Origin: Planctomycetota bacterium
Lineage (GTDB): Bacteria > Planctomycetota > UBA1135 > GCA-002686595
DNA: 64,000 nucleotides
Direction of reading: 5' to 3'
Assembly: GCA_021413885.1 (NCBI GenBank)
Contig: JAIOPM010000060.1
Coordinates: 19,864 to 83,863, forward strand
The first letter of the stretch is position 1; every line of letters starts with the position of its first letter. Both the position numbers and the translations under genes were made by a program. Of this stretch, positions 8,180-15,807 are shown piece by piece. The notes beneath the pieces were generated by a model that was not told where the DNA came from, searched no databases, and saw only the letters and a program-made list of their open reading frames with translations.

Positions 8180-9163
8180 GTGAGCGTTTCGAGGAGAGAG
8201 GTGTTCAGCGCCTTCAAGGGCGCGCGCGTGCTCGTGCTCGGGGCTGACGGGTTCATCGGGCGGTGGGTAGCGCGGTTGCTCACCGAAGGCGGGGCCGACG
8301 TGGTGCTCGCGGTGAAGAGCGCCGAACTCGCGAAGGAACCCCTCGCGCGTTTCGGCGCGAAAGGCGACGTGCGCGAGGTCGATCTCTTCCCGCCCGGCGC
8401 CGCGTCGGTGTTCCTGCGCGACGTCAAGCCGATGGTGCTCTTCAACCTCGCCGGCTACGGCGTCGCGCGCGATCAGCGCGACGAGAAGGCGATGTGGCGG
8501 CTCAACGACGATCTGCTCGGCGAGCTCGCGCTCGCGTTTCCGGCGACGCGCGTGAAAGGCTGGAGCGGCACGCCGTTCGTCCACGCCGGCACGGCGGCGG
8601 AGTACGGAGCGCTCGCCGGCGATCTCAGCGAGTCGAGCGAGTGCGCGCCGACCTCTTCGTACGGCCGCACCAAGTTGAAGGGCACGCAGTCGCTGCTCCT
8701 GCGCGCCGATCTCGCGGGCTATCCCGCGTTCGTCGGGCGGCTCTTCACCGTCTACGGGCCCGGCGAAATCGCGGGGCGCTTGCTGCCGACGTTGCTCGCG
8801 GCGCGCGCGACGAACGAGCCGATCGAGTTGACCGCCGGCACGCAACAGCGCGACTTCACGTACGTCGAGGAGGCGGCCGAAGGGCTCCTACGTCTCGCGC
8901 TCGCTCGCACCGAAGAGCCCCAGGTCGTCAACGTCGCCACGGGCAAGCTCACGACCGTGCGCGGCTTCGCCATGACCGCCGCCGCCGTGCTCGGGCTCCC
9001 GATCGCGCGTTTGCGCTTCGGTGCGCTGCCCACCGCGGCCGACGAGATGCAGCATGAGCCGGTCACCCACGCGAAGCTCCGCGCGTTGACCGGCTGGGTC
9101 CCGAAACTCCAGATCCCCGACGGTGTGGCGAAGGCGCGCGCCTTCGAAGCCGCGTCGGTATAG
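8180..9163 (+). CDS. NAD(P)-dependent sugar epimerase/dehydratase (extended SDR)
   Basis: A 327-aa extended short-chain dehydrogenase from GTG 8180. The Rossmann fingerprint is VLVLGADGFIGRWVARLL (about residues 15-32), FNLAGYGVARD matches the NAG/AAG motif, and YGRTK supplies the catalytic Tyr and Lys after a TAAEYG segment. Such enzymes act on NDP-sugars as 4,6-dehydratases, epimerases or reductases. It ends 11 bp before a C-methyltransferase gene and lies 3.4 kb upstream of RfbF and RfbG-like genes. A role in finishing a CDP-linked deoxysugar is therefore a reasonable inference. Substrate is not readable from sequence alone. Confidence 0.88.
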   Translation: MSVSRREVFSAFKGARVLVLGADGFIGRWVARLLTEGGADVVLAVKSAELAKEPLARFGAKGDVREVDLFPPGAASVFLRDVKPMVLFNLAGYGVARDQRDEKAMWRLNDDLLGELALAFPATRVKGWSGTPFVHAGTAAEYGALAGDLSESSECAPTSSYGRTKLKGTQSLLLRADLAGYPAFVGRLFTVYGPGEIAGRLLPTLLAARATNEPIELTAGTQQRDFTYVEEAAEGLLRLALARTEEPQVVNVATGKLTTVRGFAMTAAAVLGLPIARLRFGALPTAADEMQHEPVTHAKLRALTGWVPKLQIPDGVAKARAFEAASV

Positions 9164-9164
9164 T
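9159..9164 (+). promoter_or_regulatory. -10-like hexamer TATAGT before the methyltransferase gene
   Basis: TATAGT ends 10 nt before ATG 9175. It includes the TAG stop of the upstream gene, so chance is possible. No -35 match at 17 bp. If used, the transcript would be leaderless or nearly so. Confidence 0.35.
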
Positions 9165-9174
9165 CCCGCCGCCC

Positions 9175-10428
9175 ATGACGACCGCTCGAGCCCTGCACCA
9201 TCGACGCAGCACTTGCCGCGGATGCGGAGGGACCAAGCTCGCGTCGTTCCTCCATCTCGGCGAGACGGCGCTCGCGAACGCGTTCCTGCGTTCCGAGGCG
9301 GAGTTCGCGGCGGAGAAGCGTTTTCCGCTCGAGGTCGTGATCTGCAGCGAGTGTTCGCTCGTGCAGCTCGTCGACGTGATCGATCCCGAAGCGCTCTTCT
9401 CGAATTACCTGTACGTGACCGGCACGTCGGACACGATGAAGGTCCACAACGCCGAGTATGCGCAGACGATCTGCGGGTTGCTCGGACTGGGCCCGAACGA
9501 TCTCGTCGTCGAGGCGGCGTCGAACGACGGCAGCTTGCTCAAGCACTTCCTGGCGCGCGGCGTGCGCGTGCTCGGCGTCGAGCCCGCGACCAACATCGCG
9601 GCGAAGGCGAACGCCGACGGCGTGCGGACCGCGAACGAGTTCTTCACGACCGCGTCCGCGCGTTCGCTGCGCACGCAGTACGGCGCCGCGGCGGCGGTGA
9701 TCGCGAACAACGTGCTCGCGCACGTCGACGAGCCGGTGAAGTTCCTCGCGGCGGCGAAAGCGTTCCTGCGGCCGGGCGGCGTCGTCTCGGTCGAAGCTCC
9801 GTACATCGAGGAGTTCGTCGAGAAGAACGAGTACGACACCGTCTACCACGAGCACCTCTGCTACTTCTCGATCAGCGCCCTGCTCGCGATCTGCGAGCGC
9901 GCCGGCCTGCGCATCTTCCGCGTCGATCGCAAGACCGTGCACGGCGGTTCGATCCGCATGTACGCGAAGGCGGTCGAGGAAGCGCACGAGCACGCGCCCG
10001 CCGTGCTCGAGCTCGCGCGCGCCGAACGTGGCCGCGGCTTCACGTCGCTCGCGCGCATGCAGACGCTCGCGCGCGCGGTCGACAAGCAGAAGAGCGATCT
10101 GCTCGCGCTCCTGCGCCGTTTGAAGAGTGAAGGCAAGACGCTCGGCGCGTACGGCGCGCCGGCGAAGGGCAACACGTTGCTCAACTTCTGCGGCATCGGA
10201 ACGGACCTCGTGCCGTTCACCGTCGACAAGAGTCCGTTGAAGGTCGGGCTCTTCACGCCGGGCATGCACCTGCCCGTCTACCACGCGGACGAGCTCGCGA
10301 AGCGCCGCCCTGATTACTGCCTGATCCTCGCGTGGAACTTCGCCGACGAGATCATGCGCCAGCAGGCCGCGTACCGCGAAGCCGGTGGCCGCTTCATCGT
10401 GCCGATCCCGACGCCGCGGATCGTTTGA
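9175..10428 (+). CDS. SAM-dependent sugar C-methyltransferase, NovU/TylC3 type
   Basis: A 417-aa protein with the three-part layout of C-3 or C-5 sugar methyltransferases. First is a zinc-binding domain with paired cysteines (CRGCGGTK near residue 14 and ICSECSLVQL near 60). Next is a class I SAM domain with VVEAASNDGSLLKHF and LGVEPATNIA, then NVLAHVDEP and the catalytic-region motif TVYHEHLCYFS. Last is a C-terminal Rossmann-like domain with GAYGAPAKGNTLLN. The family adds a methyl branch to 4-keto-6-deoxy NDP-sugars. With RfbF and RfbG-like genes nearby, a CDP-linked 4-keto-6-deoxyhexose is the likely substrate (inference). Usual length for the family is about 400-420 aa, so the gene looks intact. 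Confidence 0.92.
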   Translation: MTTARALHHRRSTCRGCGGTKLASFLHLGETALANAFLRSEAEFAAEKRFPLEVVICSECSLVQLVDVIDPEALFSNYLYVTGTSDTMKVHNAEYAQTICGLLGLGPNDLVVEAASNDGSLLKHFLARGVRVLGVEPATNIAAKANADGVRTANEFFTTASARSLRTQYGAAAAVIANNVLAHVDEPVKFLAAAKAFLRPGGVVSVEAPYIEEFVEKNEYDTVYHEHLCYFSISALLAICERAGLRIFRVDRKTVHGGSIRMYAKAVEEAHEHAPAVLELARAERGRGFTSLARMQTLARAVDKQKSDLLALLRRLKSEGKTLGAYGAPAKGNTLLNFCGIGTDLVPFTVDKSPLKVGLFTPGMHLPVYHADELAKRRPDYCLILAWNFADEIMRQQAAYREAGGRFIVPIPTPRIV

Positions 10429-10576
10429 GCGCGCGGGCGCGTCGGTACGACTTCGCGCACTTCGCGGAAAGAGCGGCGTGAGCTCCGCGGCCGCGCGCAG
10501 CGCAACCCGAACAATCGGAAGGGCGAGCGCTCGTTAGCCTTCGAGGACACGCGCGACCGCGATCAGGTCGTCGTCC

Positions 10577-11941
10577 ATGTTCATGAAGTTCGCATCGCTG
10601 ATTTGGTTCGCATCGAGCCTGCTGCTCTTGCCGACGCAAGCAACGACGCCCGTTGCGAACACGACGTTCGACGCGACGACGAAGTTCGAGCTGCGCAACG
10701 CTCGAGTCGAGTGGGTCGACTACCGCGGCCGACGTGCGCTGCACTTGGCGCCGCTCGCGGGTCACGAACACGACACCGACCAAGAGTTGACGGCGGTATT
10801 GGTGGGCTCCGACTTCCAGGACGGCGTGATCGAGGTCGACGTCGCCGGCGCGCGGCGTCAGGGCTACGCGACCGATGACGTCAGCGCGTTCAAGGGTTTC
10901 GTCGGAGTGTGCTTTCGCGTGCAGGGCGAGTCGACGGAGCGCTTCTACCTCCGCCCCGAGAACGCGCGCCTCGACAGTCAGCTCTTCCGCAATCGATCGA
11001 CGCAGTACGAAGCGAGCCCCGACTTCTCGTGGCAGCGTCTGCGCGAGGAGCAACCGGGCAAGTACGAGTCGTACGTCGATCTCGCGCCGGGCGAGTGGAC
11101 CAAGGTCCGCATCGAAGTGTCGGGGCGCGCGGCAAAGCTCTTCGTCGGCGGCGCGAGCCAGCCGTCGCTCGTCGTCGACGATCTCAAGCACGGCGAGAGC
11201 CGCGGCGCGATCGCGCTTTGGACGCGCATCAGCAGCGACGCGTACTTCTCGAACTTGCGCGTGACGCCCGCGACTGCGAAGGATCCGTCGATCCGCGCGC
11301 GAGCCGAGCCGCGCAAGCCCGGCCCGAGCGACGCGGCGCTCCCCGAGTTCGCCGAAGTCCTCCACGGACGCACCGAGCTCGTCACGTATCGCGGCGCTCG
11401 CGCCGTGAAGCTCGTGCCCTCCCCTGAAAGCGCGGGCAAGGACGAAGCCGTCTTGGCGCTGCTCGCGACGCCGGAGTTCCACGACGGCACGATCCAAGTC
11501 GATGTCACGGGAGCTCCGCGCGCTGACGCGCCCGCGGATTCGCGCGGCTTCGTCGGCGTCAGCTTCCGCACCGGCGAGCACGGCGAGTGGTCCGAATTGC
11601 TCTACCTCCGCCCGACCAACGGTCGAGCGAACGATCAGCTGCGGCGCAATCGCTCCGTGCAGTACGCGTCGCACCCGGACTTTCCGTGGCATCGTCTGCG
11701 CGAAGAACACCCCGGCGAATACGAGTCCTTCGTCGACCTCGAGCCCGGCGTGTGGACGTCGCTGAAGATCGAAGTCGCCGGCACGACCGCGCGCCTCTAC
11801 GTGAACGACGCCACGCAACCGTGCCTCGTCGTCCAAGACCTGAAGCGCGGCGACGTCGCCGGACGGATCGCGCTGTGGGCGCACGTCGAGACCGACGCGT
11901 ACTTCGGTCCGGTGACGGTCACGCGGCGCGTCGCTCGGTAG
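10577..11941 (+). CDS. Secreted protein with two tandem LamG/DUF1080-like domains
   Basis: A 454-aa protein with a cleavable-looking signal (MKFASLIWFASSLLLLPTQA, from the second Met at 10583). It holds two copies of one domain of about 190 residues. Repeat 1 contains ERFYLRPENARLDSQLFRNR and WQRLREEQPGKYESYVDLAP; repeat 2 contains ELLYLRPTNGRANDQLRRNR and WHRLREEHPGEYESFVDLEP. Each ends in a strand rich in ALWT/ALWA plus DAYF. The pattern resembles concanavalin-like sugar-binding folds such as DUF1080, but I cannot assign a family firmly. The gene sits between sugar-nucleotide genes without obvious co-transcription. Envelope carbohydrate binding is inference. Confidence 0.75.
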   Translation: MFMKFASLIWFASSLLLLPTQATTPVANTTFDATTKFELRNARVEWVDYRGRRALHLAPLAGHEHDTDQELTAVLVGSDFQDGVIEVDVAGARRQGYATDDVSAFKGFVGVCFRVQGESTERFYLRPENARLDSQLFRNRSTQYEASPDFSWQRLREEQPGKYESYVDLAPGEWTKVRIEVSGRAAKLFVGGASQPSLVVDDLKHGESRGAIALWTRISSDAYFSNLRVTPATAKDPSIRARAEPRKPGPSDAALPEFAEVLHGRTELVTYRGARAVKLVPSPESAGKDEAVLALLATPEFHDGTIQVDVTGAPRADAPADSRGFVGVSFRTGEHGEWSELLYLRPTNGRANDQLRRNRSVQYASHPDFPWHRLREEHPGEYESFVDLEPGVWTSLKIEVAGTTARLYVNDATQPCLVVQDLKRGDVAGRIALWAHVETDAYFGPVTVTRRVAR

Positions 11942-11944
11942 ACT
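11939..11944 (+). promoter_or_regulatory. -10-like hexamer TAGACT before the DinB-like gene
   Basis: TAGACT ends 7 nt before ATG 11952, and no Shine-Dalgarno lies between. It includes the TAG stop of the upstream gene. The same hexamer recurs at 17632, 26308 (minus strand) and 48901. Confidence 0.4.
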
Positions 11945-11951
11945 CCGCGGG

Positions 11952-12509
11952 ATGGGTGAGCACGACGACGCGCCGCGGATGCGGTTCGAGCTCGACGAGG
12001 CGCGGCAACTCCTCGCGCGGACGCCGAGCGTGCTCCGAGCGTGGCTCGTCGGCCTCGACGAGAAGTGGGTGCGCAACAACTACGGCCCCGACATGTTCAG
12101 CCCGTTCGATGTCGTTGGACACTTGATCCACGGCGAGCAAGCGGACTGGATTCCACGCGCGAAGTGGATCCTCGAGCACGGCGAGGCCAAGCCCTTCGAA
12201 ACGTTCGATCGCTTCGCGATGTTCGAGCACTCGCGCGGTCGGTCGCTCGTCGATCTGATCGGCGAGTTCGAGCGCCTGCGCGCCGCGAGTCTACGCGAGC
12301 TGGAGTCGCTCCACCTGGTCGAGAGCGATCTGGCCCGCGCCGGCACGCACCCGGCGCTCGGCCGCGTGACGCTCGGTCAACTGCTCGCGACTTGGGTCGT
12401 CCACGACCAGAACCACCTGCACCAGATCGCGAAATGCATGGCTTTCCAGTATCGCGGCGAGGTCGGCGCGTGGCGCGCGTACCTGCCGCTCTTGCCGCGC
12501 GAGGGTTGA
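11952..12509 (+). CDS. DinB-like four-helix metal-binding protein
   Basis: A 185-aa all-helical protein matching the DinB/YfiT superfamily. The histidine pattern fits a metal site: DVVGHLIHGEQADW in helix 2 (about residues 53-66) and WVVHDQNHLHQIAK in the last helix (about residues 153-166). Some members are thiol transferases that use bacillithiol or mycothiol, others are of unknown role. Start ATG 11952 lies 10 bp after the stop of the upstream gene with a -10-like TAGACT directly before it. No link to sugar metabolism is apparent from the protein itself. Confidence 0.88.
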   Translation: MGEHDDAPRMRFELDEARQLLARTPSVLRAWLVGLDEKWVRNNYGPDMFSPFDVVGHLIHGEQADWIPRAKWILEHGEAKPFETFDRFAMFEHSRGRSLVDLIGEFERLRAASLRELESLHLVESDLARAGTHPALGRVTLGQLLATWVVHDQNHLHQIAKCMAFQYRGEVGAWRAYLPLLPREG

Positions 12510-12564
12510 GACGTCGCGAGCGCCTCATGCTCGACGCCCGATCGAGCCGATGGGGCGCGCGAGC

Positions 12565-12593
12565 TTGGTTCCGATCCGAGCGCACGCCACAAT
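12565..12593 (+). promoter_or_regulatory. Sigma70-like promoter of the rfbF-rfbG pair
   Basis: TTGGTT at 12565-12570 and CACAAT at 12588-12593 are separated by 17 bp, the best-spaced -35/-10 pair noticed in the window. The -10 ends 7 nt before ATG 12601, which predicts a transcript starting at or next to the start codon. No Shine-Dalgarno is present. Confidence 0.55.
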
Positions 12594-12600
12594 CAGCCCC

Positions 12601-13386
12601 ATGAAGTGGAAGAAAGAACAGGTCGTGATCCTGTGCGGCGGCGAGGGAACGCGTCTGCGCGAGGAGACCGAGTTCAAACCGAAGGCGCTCGTCGAGATCG
12701 GCGGTCGTCCGATCCTCTGGCACTTGATGCGCATCTACTACCGTTGGGGCTACCGGCGGTTCGTGCTCTGCCTTGGCTACAAGGGCGAGATGATCAAGGA
12801 CTACTTCCTCAACTATCAGTGGTACGACCAGGACTTCACGCTGAAGTTGAAGAGCGATCAGAAGACGATCCACGGCAAGAAGGACGCGATCGAGGATTGG
12901 GAGATCACGTTCGTCGAAACCGGCGCACGCACGCAGACCGGCGGACGGCTCTTCCGCGCCAAGGAGTACGTCGAGGGCGAGCGCTTCCTCTTCAACTACT
13001 GCGACGGTCTGTCGGACATCGATCTCGACAAGCTCGTCGCGCACCACGCGAAGATGGGCAAGCTCGCGACGCTGACCGGTTTCCACCCGCGCTCGCGCTA
13101 CGGCGAAGTCGCGGTCGACGCGCGTGGCATCGTCACGCACTTCCAGGAGAAGCCGATGATGAGCTCGCTGACCAGCGGCGGCTTCTTCGTGATGAACCGC
13201 GACGTCTTCGACTACCTCGATCCCGAGTGCATCCTCGAGACCGGGCCGATGGACAAGATGTCGAAAGCTCGCGAACTCGCGCTCTACCAACACGACGGCT
13301 TCTGGTTCTCGATGGACACGTACAAGGAAGCGATGACGTTGAACGAGCTCTGGGCGTCCGGCGCCGCGCCGTGGAAGGTGTGGTGA
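12601..13386 (+). CDS. rfbF: Glucose-1-phosphate cytidylyltransferase
   Basis: A 261-aa nucleotidyltransferase (EC 2.7.7.33) that makes CDP-glucose from CTP and glucose-1-phosphate in the cytoplasm. It shows the family pattern: VVILCGGEGTRLREETEFKP (about residues 8-27), LVEIGGRPILWHLMRIYY, then FNYCDGLSDIDLDKLV, HPRSRYGEV and GGFFVMNRDVFDYL. FWFSMDTYKE near the end is also typical. Start ATG 12601 was chosen because the signature begins eight residues in and a promoter lies directly upstream. The stop overlaps the ATG of the RfbG-like gene (TGATG), so the two are co-translated. Full family length. Confidence 0.95.
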   Translation: MKWKKEQVVILCGGEGTRLREETEFKPKALVEIGGRPILWHLMRIYYRWGYRRFVLCLGYKGEMIKDYFLNYQWYDQDFTLKLKSDQKTIHGKKDAIEDWEITFVETGARTQTGGRLFRAKEYVEGERFLFNYCDGLSDIDLDKLVAHHAKMGKLATLTGFHPRSRYGEVAVDARGIVTHFQEKPMMSSLTSGGFFVMNRDVFDYLDPECILETGPMDKMSKARELALYQHDGFWFSMDTYKEAMTLNELWASGAAPWKVW

Positions 13387-14360
13387 TGACGAGCTGGAAG
13401 GGCACCAACGTCTTCGTCACCGGCGCGAGCGGTTTGCTCGGCGCGGCGATGGTCGAAGAACTGCTCGCCCGCGGCGCGCACGTCACTTGCCTCGTTCGTG
13501 ATTGGGTTCCGGCGTCGCGTTTGGTCACCGAAGAGTTGATCGCGCGCTGCAACGTCGTCCGCGGCGAGCTCGAGGACTACGACCTGCTCGCACGCGCGTT
13601 GAACGAGCACGAGATCGAGACCGTCTTCCACCTCGGCGCGCAAACGATCGTCGGCACCGCGTCGCGTTCGCCGCTCTCGACGTTCGAAGCAAACATCCGC
13701 GGCACGTGGCTCTTGCTCGAAGCGTGTCGCGAGATGTCGAAGACGGTGAAGCGCATCCTCGTCGCGTCGAGCGACAAGGCCTACGGCGTCCACGAGAAGT
13801 TGCCGTACACCGAGGACGCGCCGCTGCAGGGTCGCTTCCCGTACGACGTGTCGAAGTCGTGCACGGACCTGATTTCGCTCTCGTACCACGCGACGTACCA
13901 ACTGCCGGTCGCGGTGACGCGTTGCGGCAATCTGTACGGCGCCGGCGACTCGAATTGGAATCGCTTGATCCCGGGCACGATTCGTTCGCTGGTCCAAGGC
14001 GAGCGTCCGATCATCCGCTCCGACGGCAAGTTCGTGCGCGACTACTTCTACGTCCGCGACGCGGCCGACGCGTACCTCGCGCTCGCCGAGCGCATGCACG
14101 AACCGAAGTTCCACGGCCAAGCCTTCAACTTCGGCACCGAGGAACCGAAGTCGGTGCTCGAGATCGTCGCGTCGCTCCAGAAGCTCTGCGAGAGAGCGGA
14201 CCTCGCACCGGTGGTGCAGAACCAAGCGAGCCACGAGATCCCCAAACAATACTTGGACTGCGCGAAGGCGCGAGCGTGGCTCGCGTGGAAGCCGAAGCGC
14301 ACGTTGGAGTCCGGCTTGGCCGAGACCGTGAACTGGTACCGACAGGCCTTGCGAACTTGA
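13386..14360 (+). CDS. rfbG: CDP-glucose 4,6-dehydratase-like extended SDR
   Basis: A 324-aa NAD-binding extended SDR. The nucleotide fingerprint is VFVTGASGLLGAAMVEELL (about residues 9-27), then HLGAQTIVG, the active-site stretch ASSDKAYG with Asp-Lys as in CDP-glucose dehydratases (where other dehydratases have Asp-Glu), and YDVSK with catalytic Tyr and Lys. GERPIIRSDGKFVRDYFYV is typical of this subfamily. It would convert CDP-glucose to CDP-4-keto-6-deoxyglucose. The one-base overlap with rfbF supports the assignment. It is shorter than the classical Yersinia RfbG (about 357 aa), so an alternative is a related CDP-sugar epimerase/dehydratase. Confidence 0.85.
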   Translation: MTSWKGTNVFVTGASGLLGAAMVEELLARGAHVTCLVRDWVPASRLVTEELIARCNVVRGELEDYDLLARALNEHEIETVFHLGAQTIVGTASRSPLSTFEANIRGTWLLLEACREMSKTVKRILVASSDKAYGVHEKLPYTEDAPLQGRFPYDVSKSCTDLISLSYHATYQLPVAVTRCGNLYGAGDSNWNRLIPGTIRSLVQGERPIIRSDGKFVRDYFYVRDAADAYLALAERMHEPKFHGQAFNFGTEEPKSVLEIVASLQKLCERADLAPVVQNQASHEIPKQYLDCAKARAWLAWKPKRTLESGLAETVNWYRQALRT

Positions 14361-14619
14361 GCGTTCGGATGCGCTCGTTCGTCGCCTCGAGGTGGCGCGA
14401 TCGCTCAGTTGCCCGAGAGTCCGAATTCTCCGCAGTGCGCGTGCGCTCGTTCGATTCGTCGCGTCGGATTTCGCGATCGAAGGCACGAGTTTCTCGTCAA
14501 CGACGTCGCTCGCTCGAATAGAACGGTTGAGCAGCGTCGACCGCGGCAGGATCGGCAGGAACTGATCGGCCGGCCGGCGACTCTCGGGCAGAGCTCACTT
14601 GTAATCGAGGAATCCGTCC

Positions 14620-15675
14620 ATGAAGACCGCACTCGTTCTTCCCTACGCACTCACTCTCGCTTCTCTGTTCGCGACGCAAGCACGCGCGCAGATCGTCGTG
14701 CAGGACGGCGACAACTTGAAGGCGATCGTGTCGGCCGCCGCGTCGGGCTCGGTGATCGAGATCCAGAGCAACGGCACGTTCGTCGGTTCGATCAAGTGGG
14801 CGGGCAAGGATCTCGTGATCCGAGCCGCCGCCGGATTCACGCCGACGCTCGGCGGAGCCGTCAACGTTCAGCACTCGCCGTCGGGCACGCGTGCGACGTT
14901 GGAGGGACTGCGACTGACGGGCGGGATCGGCGGCAGCGACGTGCTCGACGGAACCTTGGACATCCGCGTCGTCGACTGCGAACTCCGCGGGCTGACGTTC
15001 GTCGGCGGGCAAGGCAACTCGCGAACTTCGTTGAGCATGTTGCGCAGCAGCATGCGCTCGTCCTTGGTCGTCTTGGCGGCGGACAACGCGATCACCCGCG
15101 TCGACGTCGGCCAGTCCACGTACGAACGTAGGCTCATCGCCACCACCAGCGGTGCCGGTCGCATGGAGCTCGAGATGCACCGTTCTCGTGTCGGACTCGG
15201 CATCGATGCGCAGAGCACTTCGAGCACGAGCCTCCAACTGCGCGTCGAGAGCTGTGTGATCGCGAATCCCGGAGCGTCAACTCCGGGCATTCGCACCTTC
15301 GGCAACGTCGCTGCGCGGCTCGTCAACGACACGATCACCGGCTTCGGCATCGGCCTCGACGGCAACGGCACGACGACCGCGGAAAATCTCCTCGTGTTCG
15401 GCAATTCGGCGAGCGACCTCGGCGCCGCCGTCTCCGCGCCGCAAGTCGCCAACTCGTTGATCGAGGACGGAACCTTCGCAGGTCAGAACGGCAACTTCGG
15501 CGGCACGCCGCTCGTCGCGCCCAACTTCTCGTTGCTCCCGGGCTCGCTCGGGATCGATGCGGGCAACGACAACGCGCTCGGCATCGGCAAGCGCGACTTC
15601 TACGGCGCTCCGCGCATCCAAGACGGCGACGGCAACGGCACGAGCACGGTCGACGTCGGCGCGGTCGAGCTCTGA
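14620..15675 (+). CDS. Secreted right-handed parallel beta-helix protein
   Basis: A 351-aa protein with a clear signal peptide (LPYALTLASLFATQARAQ, cleavage after ARA near residue 22). A good Shine-Dalgarno (GAGGAA, 9 nt before ATG) sets the start. The body opens VVQDGDNLKAIVSAAASGSVIEI, a typical first rung of pectate-lyase-like beta-helices, and continues in short imperfect coils with NG/SG turns. It ends in a segment like the choice-of-anchor Q tail (LGIDAGNDNALGIG, DFYGAPRIQDGDGNG, VDVGAVEL). No catalytic residues of polysaccharide lyases are evident. Extracellular binding or structural function is inferred. Confidence 0.82.
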   Translation: MKTALVLPYALTLASLFATQARAQIVVQDGDNLKAIVSAAASGSVIEIQSNGTFVGSIKWAGKDLVIRAAAGFTPTLGGAVNVQHSPSGTRATLEGLRLTGGIGGSDVLDGTLDIRVVDCELRGLTFVGGQGNSRTSLSMLRSSMRSSLVVLAADNAITRVDVGQSTYERRLIATTSGAGRMELEMHRSRVGLGIDAQSTSSTSLQLRVESCVIANPGASTPGIRTFGNVAARLVNDTITGFGIGLDGNGTTTAENLLVFGNSASDLGAAVSAPQVANSLIEDGTFAGQNGNFGGTPLVAPNFSLLPGSLGIDAGNDNALGIGKRDFYGAPRIQDGDGNGTSTVDVGAVEL

Positions 15676-15807
15676 GCTTCTTCAGACTCGAACCAGAATC
15701 TTCGGGGGCGGAGCATCGGTGCGGGGCTTCGCACTCCGAAGTTCCTCGACGGGGATACCATGGCGTGAACCGCTCCAGCATTTCTCCCGACTTGGAGGCC
15801 GCGCGCC

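Noticed and set aside
14361..14619. GTTCGATTC resembling a tRNA T-loop
   Set aside because: The surrounding bases do not form a T-stem, anticodon arm or acceptor; no tRNA is present.
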